Under the pieces are notes generated by a model. The model was not told where the DNA came from and did no database searches. It worked only from the letters and a program-made list of their open reading frames with translations. The position numbers and the translations under genes were made by a program. Positions 23,099 through 30,821 of a stretch of 32,184 bases of DNA are shown here, piece after piece. Source of the DNA: Kiloniellales bacterium (GTDB lineage: Bacteria > Pseudomonadota > Alphaproteobacteria > Kiloniellales > JAKSBE01); NCBI GenBank assembly GCA_028282935.1, contig JANQGU010000394.1:1-32184 (forward strand), in the 5' to 3' direction. Positions within the stretch are counted from its first letter, which is position 1. The number at the start of each line of letters is the position of its first letter.

Positions 23099-23460
23099 CA
23101 CCCCGGGCGCGCCGCGCGGCTCGGGGAGGGGATGGCCCGCCGAAGGGCCGGGGTGACCGCAGTCAAGGGCCGGCGCCTGCTTCGGGCCGTTTCGGCGCCC
23201 CGCGAAAGCCACCAACGCCTTGATTCGCATCGGATTCGCGCCGGCCGAGCGCACGAGGAGCGCGAACTTCAGCCACTAACAACAAGTACTCTATTCTCTA
23301 CTTTGAGTAGTTATTAAGGTAAAAGGAAATAAAAATCTATATTTATATTTCATTAACTGGAGAAATAGGCTATACAAAAGGTCGGGCGAGAAAGGCGGCG
23401 CCCGGCCGGGACCGGCGGCTGTCCCAGGACAGGATAGTTGGGAGTTTCAGGGAGAGACCC
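23099..23460. other. Intergenic region with an AT-rich block before the OmpA lipoprotein
   Basis: About 360 bases without a gene. The stretch 23276-23385 is strikingly AT-rich for this genome and holds the short inverted repeat CTACT-TTG-AGTAG (23298-23310). It is a probable promoter and regulatory zone for the lipoprotein gene; I could not assign a clear -35/-10 pair. Confidence 0.6.
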
Positions 23461-24435
23461 ATGCCGAGACCAAGATTAAGCCTGACCGGTCTGGCGCTTG
23501 TTGGCCTGGCCGGCGCGACCCTCGCCGCTTGCGGCACGCAGCTCCAGACGGCGGAGGAGACCGTGTCCGAGGGCACGGCCTTTCAGAAGGCTCTCTACGC
23601 CGGCTACATGGCGCTGGCCAAGTCGGAGTACGACAACGGCGACTACCGGGATTCGGACGTCTTCGCCGAGCGGGCGATCCGCGCGGCCAAGGGCGAGGCC
23701 GTGGTCCCCGAGCCGGTCGCGCGTCGGAAGCTGACCGACGACGGCGCGCGGGGCTTGCTGACGCATTCGCGCGCGCGGCTGGTCGCGACCTTCGAGACCG
23801 GCGCCGCCGAGCGGACGCCGGACAAGGCGGCCCGGGCCCAGACGCTCTACGACTGCTGGATGGAAGAGCAGGAGGAGAACCGGCAGCCGGGCGAGATCGC
23901 GGCCTGCCGCGACGGCCTTCTGGCACTGCTGGGCGACCTGGAGTCGGACGCCGCCAAGGTCGCCGAGGCCGAGGCGCGCGAGATCGAGCGCCTGGCCAAG
24001 GCCTCCGGCGCGTTCTACGAGCCGCCGGTCCTGCCGGCGCCGGTGAAGACCGAGGGGCCGACCGCCCTGGGCACCTACATCGTCTTCTTCGAGCTCAACA
24101 AGGCCCGGCTCACGGCCGAGACCAAGCAGATCCTGATGGAGGTCGTGCGCGCCGCCAAGGACGCGACCGACTTGCGGATCCGGGCCACCGGCCATACCGA
24201 CATGACCGGCAAGGCGGGCGCCAACCGCAAGCTGGCCAAGAAGCGCGCCGAGGCCGTCGTCCAGTACCTGATCGACAACGGCGTCGACGCCGTGCGGGTC
24301 GGGGTCGACAGCCGCGGCGAGGCCGAGCCCCTGATCCCGACCGGCGACGGCGTCGCCGAGGTTCAGAACCGCCGGGTCGAGATCCGCTTCGAGCCGATCC
24401 CGAAGGTCGACGAGGTCCCCCTGGCCAGCCTGTAG
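23461..24435 (+). CDS. OmpA family peptidoglycan-binding lipoprotein
   Basis: Outer-membrane lipoprotein of 324 residues. The signal ends with the lipobox L-A-A-C (Cys24). A helical region (about 35-200) of TPR-like, Ala- and Glu-rich character follows. The C-terminal OmpA domain (about 205-312) has T-Y-I-V-F-F-E-L-N-K-A-R-L-T, I-R-A-T-G-H-T-D, the N-x-x-L-(S/A)-x-x-R-A-type segment (N-R-K-L-A-K-K-R-A-E-A-V) and N-R-R-V-E-I, which bind diaminopimelate in peptidoglycan. It would tether the outer membrane to the cell wall. GGGAGAG precedes the ATG. The N-terminal half matches nothing I can name, so it differs from plain Pal. It is monocistronic: a terminator follows and an AT-rich promoter region precedes. 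Confidence 0.88.
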   Translation: MPRPRLSLTGLALVGLAGATLAACGTQLQTAEETVSEGTAFQKALYAGYMALAKSEYDNGDYRDSDVFAERAIRAAKGEAVVPEPVARRKLTDDGARGLLTHSRARLVATFETGAAERTPDKAARAQTLYDCWMEEQEENRQPGEIAACRDGLLALLGDLESDAAKVAEAEAREIERLAKASGAFYEPPVLPAPVKTEGPTALGTYIVFFELNKARLTAETKQILMEVVRAAKDATDLRIRATGHTDMTGKAGANRKLAKKRAEAVVQYLIDNGVDAVRVGVDSRGEAEPLIPTGDGVAEVQNRRVEIRFEPIPKVDEVPLASL

Positions 24436-24484
24436 ACCGTCCGGTCGCAGGCCGAAAGCCTCGCAAGTCCCATGGCCCAGGGGT

Positions 24485-24516
24485 GGGGGCGGACGCAAGT
24501 CCGCCCCCCGATTTTT
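24485..24516 (+). terminator. Rho-independent terminator after the OmpA lipoprotein
   Basis: The perfect 10-bp stem GGGGGCGGAC / GTCCGCCCCC closes on GCAA and is followed by CGATTTTTT. Textbook form. Confidence 0.92.
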
Positions 24517-24549
24517 TGCGGTAGGGTCCGGGTGACTCGGCCTCCAGCC

Positions 24550-24654
24550 TAGATCAAACCCCGTTCAATCGGAATCGATTGAACGGGGATAATTTGATCT
24601 ATTTCATATAGATAGAGCAGCTTATCCGCGTTCACGTGAGCGAGGGCTGCTCTA
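24550..24654. repeat. 105-bp intergenic repeat made of two palindromes (RIME-like)
   Basis: The first palindrome pairs TAGATCAAACCCCGTTCAATCG (broken here: arm 24550-24571, 22 bases) with 24576-24601, leaving only an ATAA bulge. The second pairs TAGAGCAGC (24613-24621) with GCTGCTCTA (24646-24654) and encloses CGTTCACGTGAGCG. The bipartite form and size are like the intergenic mosaic elements (RIME) of rhizobia. Low GC compared with the surroundings. Confidence 0.8.
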
Positions 24655-24706
24655 GGCAGACCGCTCGTCGGCGGGCGCAAAGACCTTCCCTTGACCCGGA
24701 ACTCAG

Positions 24707-25261
24707 TCAGTCGCGATTGCAGCCATCTTCCTGGGACGCTGACGCGCCGCCGGCGTGTGAAGCGAAGAGGTTGGTTTCCTCATCGGTCAAACCCGCGAAC
24801 CAGACCCCGGCAAGCACGCCATTCATGATCAGGAAATAGGCGCCGCCGCAGAGGTAGCCGGTACATCGGGCAAGTTGTCCCCAGAAAACGACGACCTCGC
24901 CCGAGCGAAGAGCCACCTTGAACTCGTCGTGTAGGTCGATGACCTCGTACCCCTCGATTGCCGTCGAGAGGACCGGGAGCCCTTCGGCAACGTCTGACAC
25001 TTCGATCTCTGGCCAGGGCGAGATTCGATCGAACGAAGTGATGGTCAGACCCCGCAAGGCCTGATCCCGGCGCTCCACCGGCAATTCGATGAGCGCCGAG
25101 GAGTAGTTCCCGAGCCGAAGAAAGCCAACCCCGGGCGACTCATCGTAGGTTCGAAACTGAAGCGGCACCAATCCGTCGATCTCAAGTCTGCACGAAGTGC
25201 CCGACGTGCCTCTGCCCCCCGTTACGCGAAGAAGGGCAAGTGCCTGTTCGCTCAGGTCCAT
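24707..25261 (-). CDS. Hypothetical protein, possible orphan immunity-like
   Basis: Unrecognised soluble protein of 184 residues, starting at an ATG preceded by AGGGAA. It is beta-rich in its first two thirds (V-P-L-Q-F-R-T-Y, V-G-F-L-R-L-G-N-Y, I-E-V-S-D-V-A-E-G-L-P-V-L). A Gly/aromatic-rich end (C-G-G-A-Y-F-L-I-M-N-G-V-L-A-G-V-W-F-A-G) might form a strand pair. No signal peptide or membrane helix stands out. Codon choice is less GC-extreme than the core genes, which hints at acquisition. Size and composition recall immunity proteins of polymorphic toxins, but I have no motif to support that. It lies between a repeat element and a polysaccharide-lyase-like gene. Confidence 0.6.
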   Translation of the reverse strand: MDLSEQALALLRVTGGRGTSGTSCRLEIDGLVPLQFRTYDESPGVGFLRLGNYSSALIELPVERRDQALRGLTITSFDRISPWPEIEVSDVAEGLPVLSTAIEGYEVIDLHDEFKVALRSGEVVVFWGQLARCTGYLCGGAYFLIMNGVLAGVWFAGLTDEETNLFASHAGGASASQEDGCNRD

Positions 25262-25509
25262 TGAAATTCCCTGATGCAGTACTCGCTAGCTGCTATCTGT
25301 TGCGACCGAGTGGCTTGGCCCTCCAGCCAAGCGGCCTTACCCTACGGCCATGTCCCCAGACCTCCCGGGAAGAAGTCCGGGGTCAGCGTGCTTATCTCCC
25401 GATCAGTGTGAGTGCCGGGGATGATACACATTTCCCCGTCTCGCGTGCCGCCTCCGGTCCTGGACTCCCGAGTTTTCCAAGCCGCTGACACCTCCGCAGA
25501 GAGCCGTGA

Positions 25510-26343
25510 TCACTCTGCGACGACACGTATCCGCGCCGGATCGACCTGCGCATAGCTGGCGCCGCGGCGGAAGTTGTCCAGGTAGACCGTCGTCGGGTAG
25601 TCGACCCGGTCGCGGTAGGGGCCGAACTTGAAGAACTGCAGGGTCATGTTCTCGTAGCCGATCGCCCCCGTGGCCCGGGCGATCTTGCGGCCGTTGGCCC
25701 AGACCTCAACCAGGCCGTCGCCGCCGGGGTCGGCGCGGATGTGGTAGACCATGTCGATCCAGCCGCTGTCGCTGGGCGGCAGGTCGGCGAAGCGCTCGAC
25801 CGCGACCCGGCAGCCCCGGCGGTTGCCCTCGGCGCCGCCCGGCTGCCAGGCGATGCGCAGGCGGCAGGCGCCGTCCTGCACCGTGATATGGAAGATCCCG
25901 TCGCGGAAGCGCTGGGCGACGAAGGGGCTGCCCGGCCCGGCGTGGTGCCACTGGCCGATGACGATGCGGTTGCCGTCGGCCGGGATCGGCCCGGCGATCC
26001 GCATGGAGAAGCCGTACCAGACCTCCTGCCCGAAGCGCAGGCGGACCGCCTCGGCCTCGGCCAGCTCGGCCCGGTCCGAGCCGTCGCCCAAGGGGTCGTG
26101 GCCCGGATGGACCGTGATCGCCAGGGCCCGCCCGGCGCCGCGCGCGACCCGGTCCTGGATCTCGACCGAGCCCGGCAGCAGGCGCCGCTCCGACCAGATG
26201 GCGGCGCGCAGCCGGGCGCGCTCGAAGCCGTCGGCCAGCGCCCAGTGCGGCGCGCTCAGCGACTGGCTGCCCACCAGCCCCGAGAGGGCCAGGGACAGGA
26301 GCGTCAGCAGGGCCGCCCCCCGGCAGAGCCTGCGCAGGCTCAC
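25510..26343 (-). CDS. Polysaccharide-lyase-like secreted protein (heparin lyase I-type fold)
   Basis: Predicted exported protein of 277 residues. The GTG at 26343 is chosen because a signal-like stretch follows (L-R-R-L-C-R-G-A-A-L-L-T-L-L-S-L-A-L-S-G-L); the frame stays open upstream, but into a repeat element. The body fits the beta-jelly-roll Polysacc_lyase family: R-A-E-L (after G-D-G-S-D), W-Y-G-F-S-M-R-I, I-V-I-G-Q-W-H-H, S-P-F-V-A, W-I-D-M-V-Y-H-I and Y-L-D-N-F at the end. Related proteins cleave uronic-acid polysaccharides such as alginate or glucuronan. Substrate cannot be told from sequence. It could instead be an exopolysaccharide-trimming enzyme. No sugar transporter lies next to it. 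Confidence 0.75.
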   Translation of the reverse strand: MSLRRLCRGAALLTLLSLALSGLVGSQSLSAPHWALADGFERARLRAAIWSERRLLPGSVEIQDRVARGAGRALAITVHPGHDPLGDGSDRAELAEAEAVRLRFGQEVWYGFSMRIAGPIPADGNRIVIGQWHHAGPGSPFVAQRFRDGIFHITVQDGACRLRIAWQPGGAEGNRRGCRVAVERFADLPPSDSGWIDMVYHIRADPGGDGLVEVWANGRKIARATGAIGYENMTLQFFKFGPYRDRVDYPTTVYLDNFRRGASYAQVDPARIRVVAE

Positions 26344-26468
26344 GGCGTTCCGGGTCCGGGGCGGGGCGGGCGGTGCGCGGCGGCGGCGAAGATCATCATG
26401 GCGTTCTGATACCAAGGAGCAGATGAAAGGACTCGGCCAGTGCTCATCGAGGGCGTGCCGACCTCGCC

Positions 26469-26529
26469 CTTCGACAGGCTCAGGACGAGGTGAGAGACCC
26501 CCCTCATGCTGAGCTTGTCGAAGCATGAG
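26469..26529. repeat. Inverted-repeat intergenic element, copy A
   Basis: TTCGACAGGCTCAG (26470-26483) pairs with CTGAGCTTGTCGAA (26509-26522) with one mismatch, around a variable centre with GGACGAGG and CCTCATG. A close copy is at 29220-29280. It is a member of a common dispersed 'TTCGACA.GCTCAG' family seen in many proteobacterial genomes. Confidence 0.85.
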
Positions 26530-26667
26530 AAGGCCGAAGGCCTAGGAACAGCCATGCAACCTCTCATCGGCTCGCTGGTATGACATATCGGGTGCGGCCG
26601 CGCGGCTCAAGCGGCCTCACGGCATTGTGGCTTGGCGCGCCCGCCGGCGGCGGCGATAGTCCCGGGC

Positions 26668-27243
26668 GTGAGACCGCTCGCCACCCCGATTCTGATCCTG
26701 ATCCTGGCCGCCCTCGCGGTGCCGCCGGCGTCGGCGGCGGCGCCCGCCCTCGACGCGGTGCGCCGGCTCGAGCTCTCCCGCCTGGAGCGGCTGCGCGGGC
26801 CGGCGCTGGACCCGGTGGCGCTCCGGGGCGAGGCGGTGCTGGTCGCCTTCTTCGCCTCCTGGTGCCCGCCCTGCGAGCGCGAGTTCCGGGTCCTCAAGAA
26901 GCTCGACGCCGCCTTCCGCGGCCGCGGCCTGCGGATCGTGGCGGTCAACCTCTTCGAGAGCTGGGGCGGCCGCTCGGACGAGGGCAGGCTCCGGGCCTTC
27001 CTCGACCGCCACGACCCGCCCTTCACCGTGCTCCGCGGCGAGGCGCGCAGCGCCCGGCTCTTCGGCCGGGTCGAGCGGATTCCGACGCTCTGGCTCTTCG
27101 CCCCCGGCGGCCGGGCCAGGCTGCACTTCGTCCACGCCCAGGGCGCGGCCAAGGCCTATCTGACGCTGGCGGAGCTCGAGGCCGCGGTCGAGGCGGCCCT
27201 CTCGGGTTCGGCCCCGGCCGACCCCGCCGCTGCCACCGAGTGA
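26668..27243 (+). CDS. TlpA-like periplasmic thiol-disulfide oxidoreductase
   Basis: Thioredoxin-fold protein of 191 residues. It has an N-terminal signal or anchor (L-A-T-P-I-L-I-L-I-L-A-A-L-A-V-P, ending near S-A-A-A), a helical linker, then the active site F-F-A-S-W-C-P-P-C with Cys66 and Cys69. The cis-proline loop R-I-P-T-L-W-L-F follows. Such proteins reduce disulfides in the periplasm, for example for cytochrome c or metallo-protein assembly. The start is uncertain: GTG 26668 gives a clean signal peptide; TTG 26632 in the same frame would add 12 residues. The 3' end overlaps a convergent gene by 88 bases. No cytochrome genes are nearby, so the target is unknown. Confidence 0.85.
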   Translation: MRPLATPILILILAALAVPPASAAAPALDAVRRLELSRLERLRGPALDPVALRGEAVLVAFFASWCPPCEREFRVLKKLDAAFRGRGLRIVAVNLFESWGGRSDEGRLRAFLDRHDPPFTVLRGEARSARLFGRVERIPTLWLFAPGGRARLHFVHAQGAAKAYLTLAELEAAVEAALSGSAPADPAAATE

Positions 27244-27788
27244 CGCCCGTGGCGGACCACGGCGCGGTTGATCGCGCCGGCCAGCTCCGCCGCCGAGGCA
27301 CCGGTCCCGAAGACGTTGATCCGGGTGAAGCGGCCCAGGAGCAGGGTGCCCGGCGTCCGGCTCCAGAGCCAGAGCAGCGGCCGGGCCAGGCCCCGGGCGG
27401 CGCGCCAGTGGCCGGCCAGGAAGGCCTCGCGGTCGCGCAGGCGTAGCTCGACGGCGAAGGACGGCAGCCAGCGCCGCCGCCCCGGCCCGGCGCCCTCGAT
27501 CGCCGACCAGGGGATCAGGCCGCGCCAGGCCAGGCGCAGGCCCTCGGCCTCCAGGGCCACCTCGGGCCGTCCGAGGCTGGCGAAGCGCAGCCCGGCCAGG
27601 GCCGCGCCGATCGCCCCCACGGCGACCAGGATCGGCGCGATCTCATAGACCACCGCGCAGCTCCGCGCCGAGACCAGGGCCCGGCAGCCGGGCCCGCGCA
27701 GGAACAGCCCCTCGCCGATCAGGCAGAGGTAGAGCGCCAGGGTCATGGCCTGCGCGGCGGGCCGGCGATGAAGGACGAGATCGGGCAA
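27156..27788 (-). CDS. Hypothetical membrane protein with PH-like domain
   Basis: Protein of 210 residues (TTG start at 27788, preceded by AAGGCGG; an ATG at 27746 is an alternative). The N-terminal half has two hydrophobic segments (A-M-T-L-A-L-Y-L-C-L-I-G and I-L-V-A-V-G-A-I-G-A-A-L-A-G). The second half has V-A-L-E-A-E-G-L-R-L-A-W-R-G-L-I-P-W-S-A-I-E-G, a pattern I associate with bacterial PH-like or STM3941-type membrane proteins, then F-T-R-I-N-V-F-G. The Ala/Ser-rich C-terminal tail is encoded opposite the end of the TlpA-like gene. Function is unknown; family recall is tentative. Its promoter would lie in the 79-base gap after purD. Confidence 0.65.
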   Translation of the reverse strand: MPDLVLHRRPAAQAMTLALYLCLIGEGLFLRGPGCRALVSARSCAVVYEIAPILVAVGAIGAALAGLRFASLGRPEVALEAEGLRLAWRGLIPWSAIEGAGPGRRRWLPSFAVELRLRDREAFLAGHWRAARGLARPLLWLWSRTPGTLLLGRFTRINVFGTGASAAELAGAINRAVVRHGRHSVAAAGSAGAEPERAASTAASSSASVR

Positions 27789-27867
27789 GAAAACCGCCTT
27801 GGACCGGAGATTCGGCCGATTCTGGCGGTCTGGAGGTTAACCGGGGGCTAACGCAGCCTCGGTCGGG

Positions 27868-29169
27868 TCACGAGCCGCCCCGCTCCCGTTCCACCGCGCG
27901 CCAGCCGATGTCGCGGCGGCAGAAGCCCTCGGGCCAGTCGATCCGCTCGATGGCGGCGTAGGCCCGGGCCTGGGCCTCGGCGACCGACGTGCCGAGCGCG
28001 GTGACGTTCAGGACCCGGCCGCCCGCGGCCAGGAGGCGGCCGTCCTCGCCGCGCTTGGTGCCGGCGTGGAAGACCATCAGGTCGTCCTCGTCCAGGCCCT
28101 CCAGGCCCTTGATCTCGCTGCCTTTCTCGTAGCTGCCCGGATAGCCCTCGGCGGCCATCACCACGGTGACCGCCGGCTCGGGATACCAGCGCAGGTCGAA
28201 GCTCTTCAGCACCCCGTCGCTGGTCGCGATCAGCGCCGGCAGCAGGTCCGACATCAGCCGCATGACCAGGACCTGGCACTCCGGGTCGCCGAAGCGGGCG
28301 TTGTACTCGATCAGCTTCGGCCCCTCCGCCGTGATCATCAGGCCGGCGTAGAGCACGCCCTTGTAGGGCCGGCCGGCGGCCTTCATGGCGGCGACCGTGG
28401 GCTCGACGATCTCGGCCAGGACCCGGGCCTCCAGCTCCGGCGTCATGACCGGCGCCGGGGAATAAGCGCCCATGCCGCCGGTGTTGGGCCCGCTGTCGCC
28501 GTCGAAGGCGCGCTTGTGGTCCTGGGCCGTGGCCAGGGGCAGGGCGGTCTCGCCGTCGACCAGGGCGAAGAAGCTGGCCTCCTCGCCCTCCAGGAACTCC
28601 TCGACCACGACCTCGGCCCCGGCCGCGCCGAAGGCGCCCTCGCTGAGCGCCGCCTCGACCGCCGCCTCCGCCGCCGCGACGCTCTCGGCGATGACCACGC
28701 CCTTGCCGGCGGCCAGGCCGTCGGCCTTGACCACGATCGGCGCCCCCTCTCTTTCGGAGGCCATGGCTCGGACGAAGGCCTTGGCGGCCTCGGGATCGGT
28801 GAAGCGGCCGTAGGCCGCGGTCGGGATGCCGTGCTCGGCGCAGAGGTCCTTGACGAAGCCCTTGGAGCCCTCCAGGACCGCGGCCGCCGCCGTCGGCCCG
28901 AAGGCCTTGATCCCGGCTTCGCTCAGCCGGTCGACCAGGCCCGCCACCAGCGGCGCCTCCGGCCCCACCACGACGTAGTCGATGGCCTGCTCCCTGGCGA
29001 AGGCGACCAGCCCTTCGAGGTCCTCCGCGCCGATGGCCACGCACTCGGCCTCCTGCGCGATCCCGGCGTTGCCCGGCGCGCAATAGAGCGTCCCGCAGAG
29101 CGGCGAGGCCGCGATGGCCCAGCAAAGGGCGTGCTCCCGCCCACCCGATCCCACCACCAGGATCCGCAT
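27868..29169 (-). CDS. purD: Phosphoribosylamine-glycine ligase
   Basis: ATP-grasp enzyme of 433 residues that joins glycine to phosphoribosylamine to make GAR, the second step of purine synthesis. The start [15 protein letters not shown] is characteristic; [34 protein letters not shown] and [10 protein letters not shown] are the GARS motifs, and N-A-R-F-G-D-P-E closes the active site. Length is normal. In alphaproteobacteria purD is often divergent from xseA; here the two are 2.7 kb apart because of an insertion. Confidence 0.97.
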   Translation of the reverse strand: MRILVVGSGGREHALCWAIAASPLCGTLYCAPGNAGIAQEAECVAIGAEDLEGLVAFAREQAIDYVVVGPEAPLVAGLVDRLSEAGIKAFGPTAAAAVLEGSKGFVKDLCAEHGIPTAAYGRFTDPEAAKAFVRAMASEREGAPIVVKADGLAAGKGVVIAESVAAAEAAVEAALSEGAFGAAGAEVVVEEFLEGEEASFFALVDGETALPLATAQDHKRAFDGDSGPNTGGMGAYSPAPVMTPELEARVLAEIVEPTVAAMKAAGRPYKGVLYAGLMITAEGPKLIEYNARFGDPECQVLVMRLMSDLLPALIATSDGVLKSFDLRWYPEPAVTVVMAAEGYPGSYEKGSEIKGLEGLDEDDLMVFHAGTKRGEDGRLLAAGGRVLNVTALGTSVAEAQARAYAAIERIDWPEGFCRRDIGWRAVERERGGS

Positions 29170-29219
29170 GTCGTCTCCCCGTTGCCTCCCTGCCGCTTCG
29201 AGACCCTGCCGAGCTCACC

Positions 29220-29280
29220 CTCCGACAGGCTCAGGACGAGGTGCAAGGACTCCCTCATGCTGAGCCTGTCGAAGCATGAG
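29220..29280. repeat. Inverted-repeat intergenic element, copy B
   Basis: CTCCGACAGGCTCAGGACG... (left arm 29221-29234) pairs with CTGAGCCTGTCGAA (29260-29273). It has the same arms, GGACGAGG and CCTCATG centre, and GCATGAG end as the element at 26469. It lies between purD and the xseA-like remnant. Confidence 0.85.
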
Positions 29281-29384
29281 AGCGCGGCCTGCGCAAGAGT
29301 CCTGCAGAGCCGCGCTGGCTGTCCCGAACCGAACCATGGAAGTGATTCATGACGGCGGCGCCTTGTAGCACAAGCGCCAGCGAC

Positions 29385-29484
29385 ATGACCGACTTTTCCC
29401 GGCAGCTCGGCTTAGGGCCGGACAGCCCCGACGGCAACCTTCCGGTGTTCTCCGTCGGCGAGGTCTCACAAGCTGTGAAGCGCA
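29385..29484 (+). pseudogene. Truncated diverged copy of the xseA 5' end
   Basis: The first 100 bases match those of intact xseA (31897-31996) without gaps; I count 14 differences, several at third codon positions. It translates M-T-D-F-S-R-Q-L-G-L-G-P-D-S-P-D-G-N and V-F-S-V-G-E-V-S-Q-A-V-K-R, then loses similarity. Weaker likeness extends upstream to about 29338, where both copies share TGTAGCA. The xseA-like part therefore stops after about 33 residues, and the frame runs on into unrelated sequence. It lies about 215 bases from purD, where xseA would be expected, so it may be the displaced original or a fragment brought by the element. Confidence 0.85.
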
Positions 29485-29569
29485 ACTTTGTGCGCCAAGA
29501 GGGAGGCTGCCAGCCCACGGAACGCCCCTGCCCGACGCAAGGCCTGCGGGCGTCGACGCGTCTCCGCGG

Positions 29570-30001
29570 TCAGTCATTGGCAAATCGGACCTGGGCGTGT
29601 CTTCTGAAACCCTCACGATGCGATTGCCTGTAGTCGCTATCAGGCGCCCCGAATGACGGGTCGATCAAAAGCGGGTCGGCGACATATTCGTGCTCTACGG
29701 GCGCCCCCGGGTTTGGCTCAAGACCAACTTGCCGCCACCTGCCGTTGACATACTCGCAATAGTCGCCGCCGTAGTCGGCGGAACCGACGGTTTTGAGCAG
29801 AAGCAGTGGTGTGACCCTGCCCGAAGGAGAGACGGCAAGGCCCGAATAAATCACATCGTCCTGTTCCGAGAATTCGTGGCAGAGGACCACTCCCTCCCAT
29901 TCACTCATCGCCAAGTGGACCCAGTCGTCGTCATCTGGCGGGCAAAACCGCCAATTCGTGCCGGCCCAGACGTCCCTGACTGATATCTCGCCAATCTTCA
30001 C
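29570..30001 (-). CDS. Hypothetical protein, possibly immunity-like
   Basis: Unrecognised acidic protein of 143 residues, start GTG at 30001. It is rich in Asp/Trp (C-P-P-D-D-D-D-W-V-H-L-A) and has beta-type segments (G-V-V-L-C-H-E-F, S-P-S-G-R-V-T-P-L-L-L-L). There is no signal peptide, membrane helix or catalytic motif. Base composition is milder than in core genes. It is inside the insertion between purD and xseA. Small acidic soluble proteins of this kind are often orphan immunity proteins in islands, but that is only a resemblance. Confidence 0.6.
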   Translation of the reverse strand: MKIGEISVRDVWAGTNWRFCPPDDDDWVHLAMSEWEGVVLCHEFSEQDDVIYSGLAVSPSGRVTPLLLLKTVGSADYGGDYCEYVNGRWRQVGLEPNPGAPVEHEYVADPLLIDPSFGAPDSDYRQSHREGFRRHAQVRFAND

Positions 30002-30208
30002 GTCTCAGATCACTCTCCAAAAAGAGTACAATACACATGTCGTCGGAGGCCGCGTCGGTGTTCGATGACAGTGAAACGAACGGTCTGGCATCCGGCAACC
30101 CGGAGGACGCTCGCGCCGCATGCAAGGCTTGCCAACGCAAGGGGATCGGATACCAGTCTACATACTGGTGGCCGGAGCGACCCGCAGGCAGTGAGGAGCC
30201 TGACCCGA

Positions 30209-30685
30209 ATGCCGGGTGTGGAAAGCGACGGGCCGACTTCGGATGACGACTGGCTGCGTCCAGAAGTCGTCGAATGTCCGGGCTGCGGGACCAGCGTGTT
30301 TCAGGTCGACCACTCGCCCTTCGACAGTGTCTGGCGGATCTACTGTGATCGTTGTCCGCAGTCGGTCGAGGTGTCCTTCTACGATCAGGTCGTAGACCGG
30401 ATAAGGACTCTCTTTCCACCCGCCGAGGACCAGACGGCCTTCTTCAGCGAGATCGAGCGGCGCCTCAAGGGCTGCGCTTGCGGCGGTGAGTACCGTTTCC
30501 TAGCGCCCCGGCGCTGCTACAACTGCGGCTTCGAGATCACCAACGACTCCGCTGTCGATCTCTACATCTACCTTGGTATCCAAACGGAACCGGAGCACCG
30601 GGATCCGACCGAGGCGGAGCAGGCCGCCTTCGACGATTGGCAAAGCCGCTTCGTGAAAACAACGGATCTCTGGCGAGGCGATTGA
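30209..30685 (+). CDS. Double zinc-ribbon protein of unknown function
   Basis: Protein of 158 residues with two Cys4 clusters. The first is C-P-G-C (23, 26) with C-D-R-C (46, 49); the second is C-A-C (89, 91) with C-Y-N-C (103, 106). Both look like zinc ribbons. An acidic linker joins them (P-P-A-E-D-Q-T-A-F-F-S-E-I-E-R-R-L). The ATG at 30209 is chosen because GAGGAG stands about 10 bases upstream; the frame is open to 30065, but that stretch is Arg-rich and unlike the rest. No catalytic residues are known to me. It could be nucleic-acid-binding or an immunity-type protein. Confidence 0.72.
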   Translation: MPGVESDGPTSDDDWLRPEVVECPGCGTSVFQVDHSPFDSVWRIYCDRCPQSVEVSFYDQVVDRIRTLFPPAEDQTAFFSEIERRLKGCACGGEYRFLAPRRCYNCGFEITNDSAVDLYIYLGIQTEPEHRDPTEAEQAAFDDWQSRFVKTTDLWRGD

Positions 30686-30821
30686 CGCCGAACGGCGCTT
30701 TCTCCGAGCCGTCCCGCGCTAGGCGGAGGGTTTCGATCAGTGTCGACGCGGCTGTCTCATCGATCCTTTGTCCCAGAACCGCGAGAAAGACCTCGACCAC
30801 TTTGAGCCCGTCGTCCGACAT
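30670..30821 (-). pseudogene. Possible 5' fragment of an unknown minus-strand gene
   Basis: From an ATG at 30821 the minus strand reads M-S-D-D-G-L-K-V-V-E-V-F-L-A-V-L-G-Q-R-I-D-E and continues T-L-I-E-T-L-R-L-A-R-D-G. This has a plausible helical protein character for about 50 codons, then runs into the end of the zinc-ribbon gene on the other strand. It may be a small real gene or a truncated remnant. Support is only codon-like texture. Confidence 0.3.

Noticed and set aside
25313-25332. GCTTGGC / GCCAAGC hairpin upstream of the 184-residue gene
   Set aside because: A short stem without a T run and in no clear position to act as a terminator or operator; treated as chance.
28066-29352. A plus-strand open frame opposite purD
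   Set aside because: PurD on the minus strand has all family motifs; the opposite frame has none.
30037-30246. A small plus-strand frame with C-K-A-C before the zinc-ribbon gene
   Set aside because: It has only two cysteines close together, no other motif, and overlaps the better-supported start of the zinc-ribbon gene.
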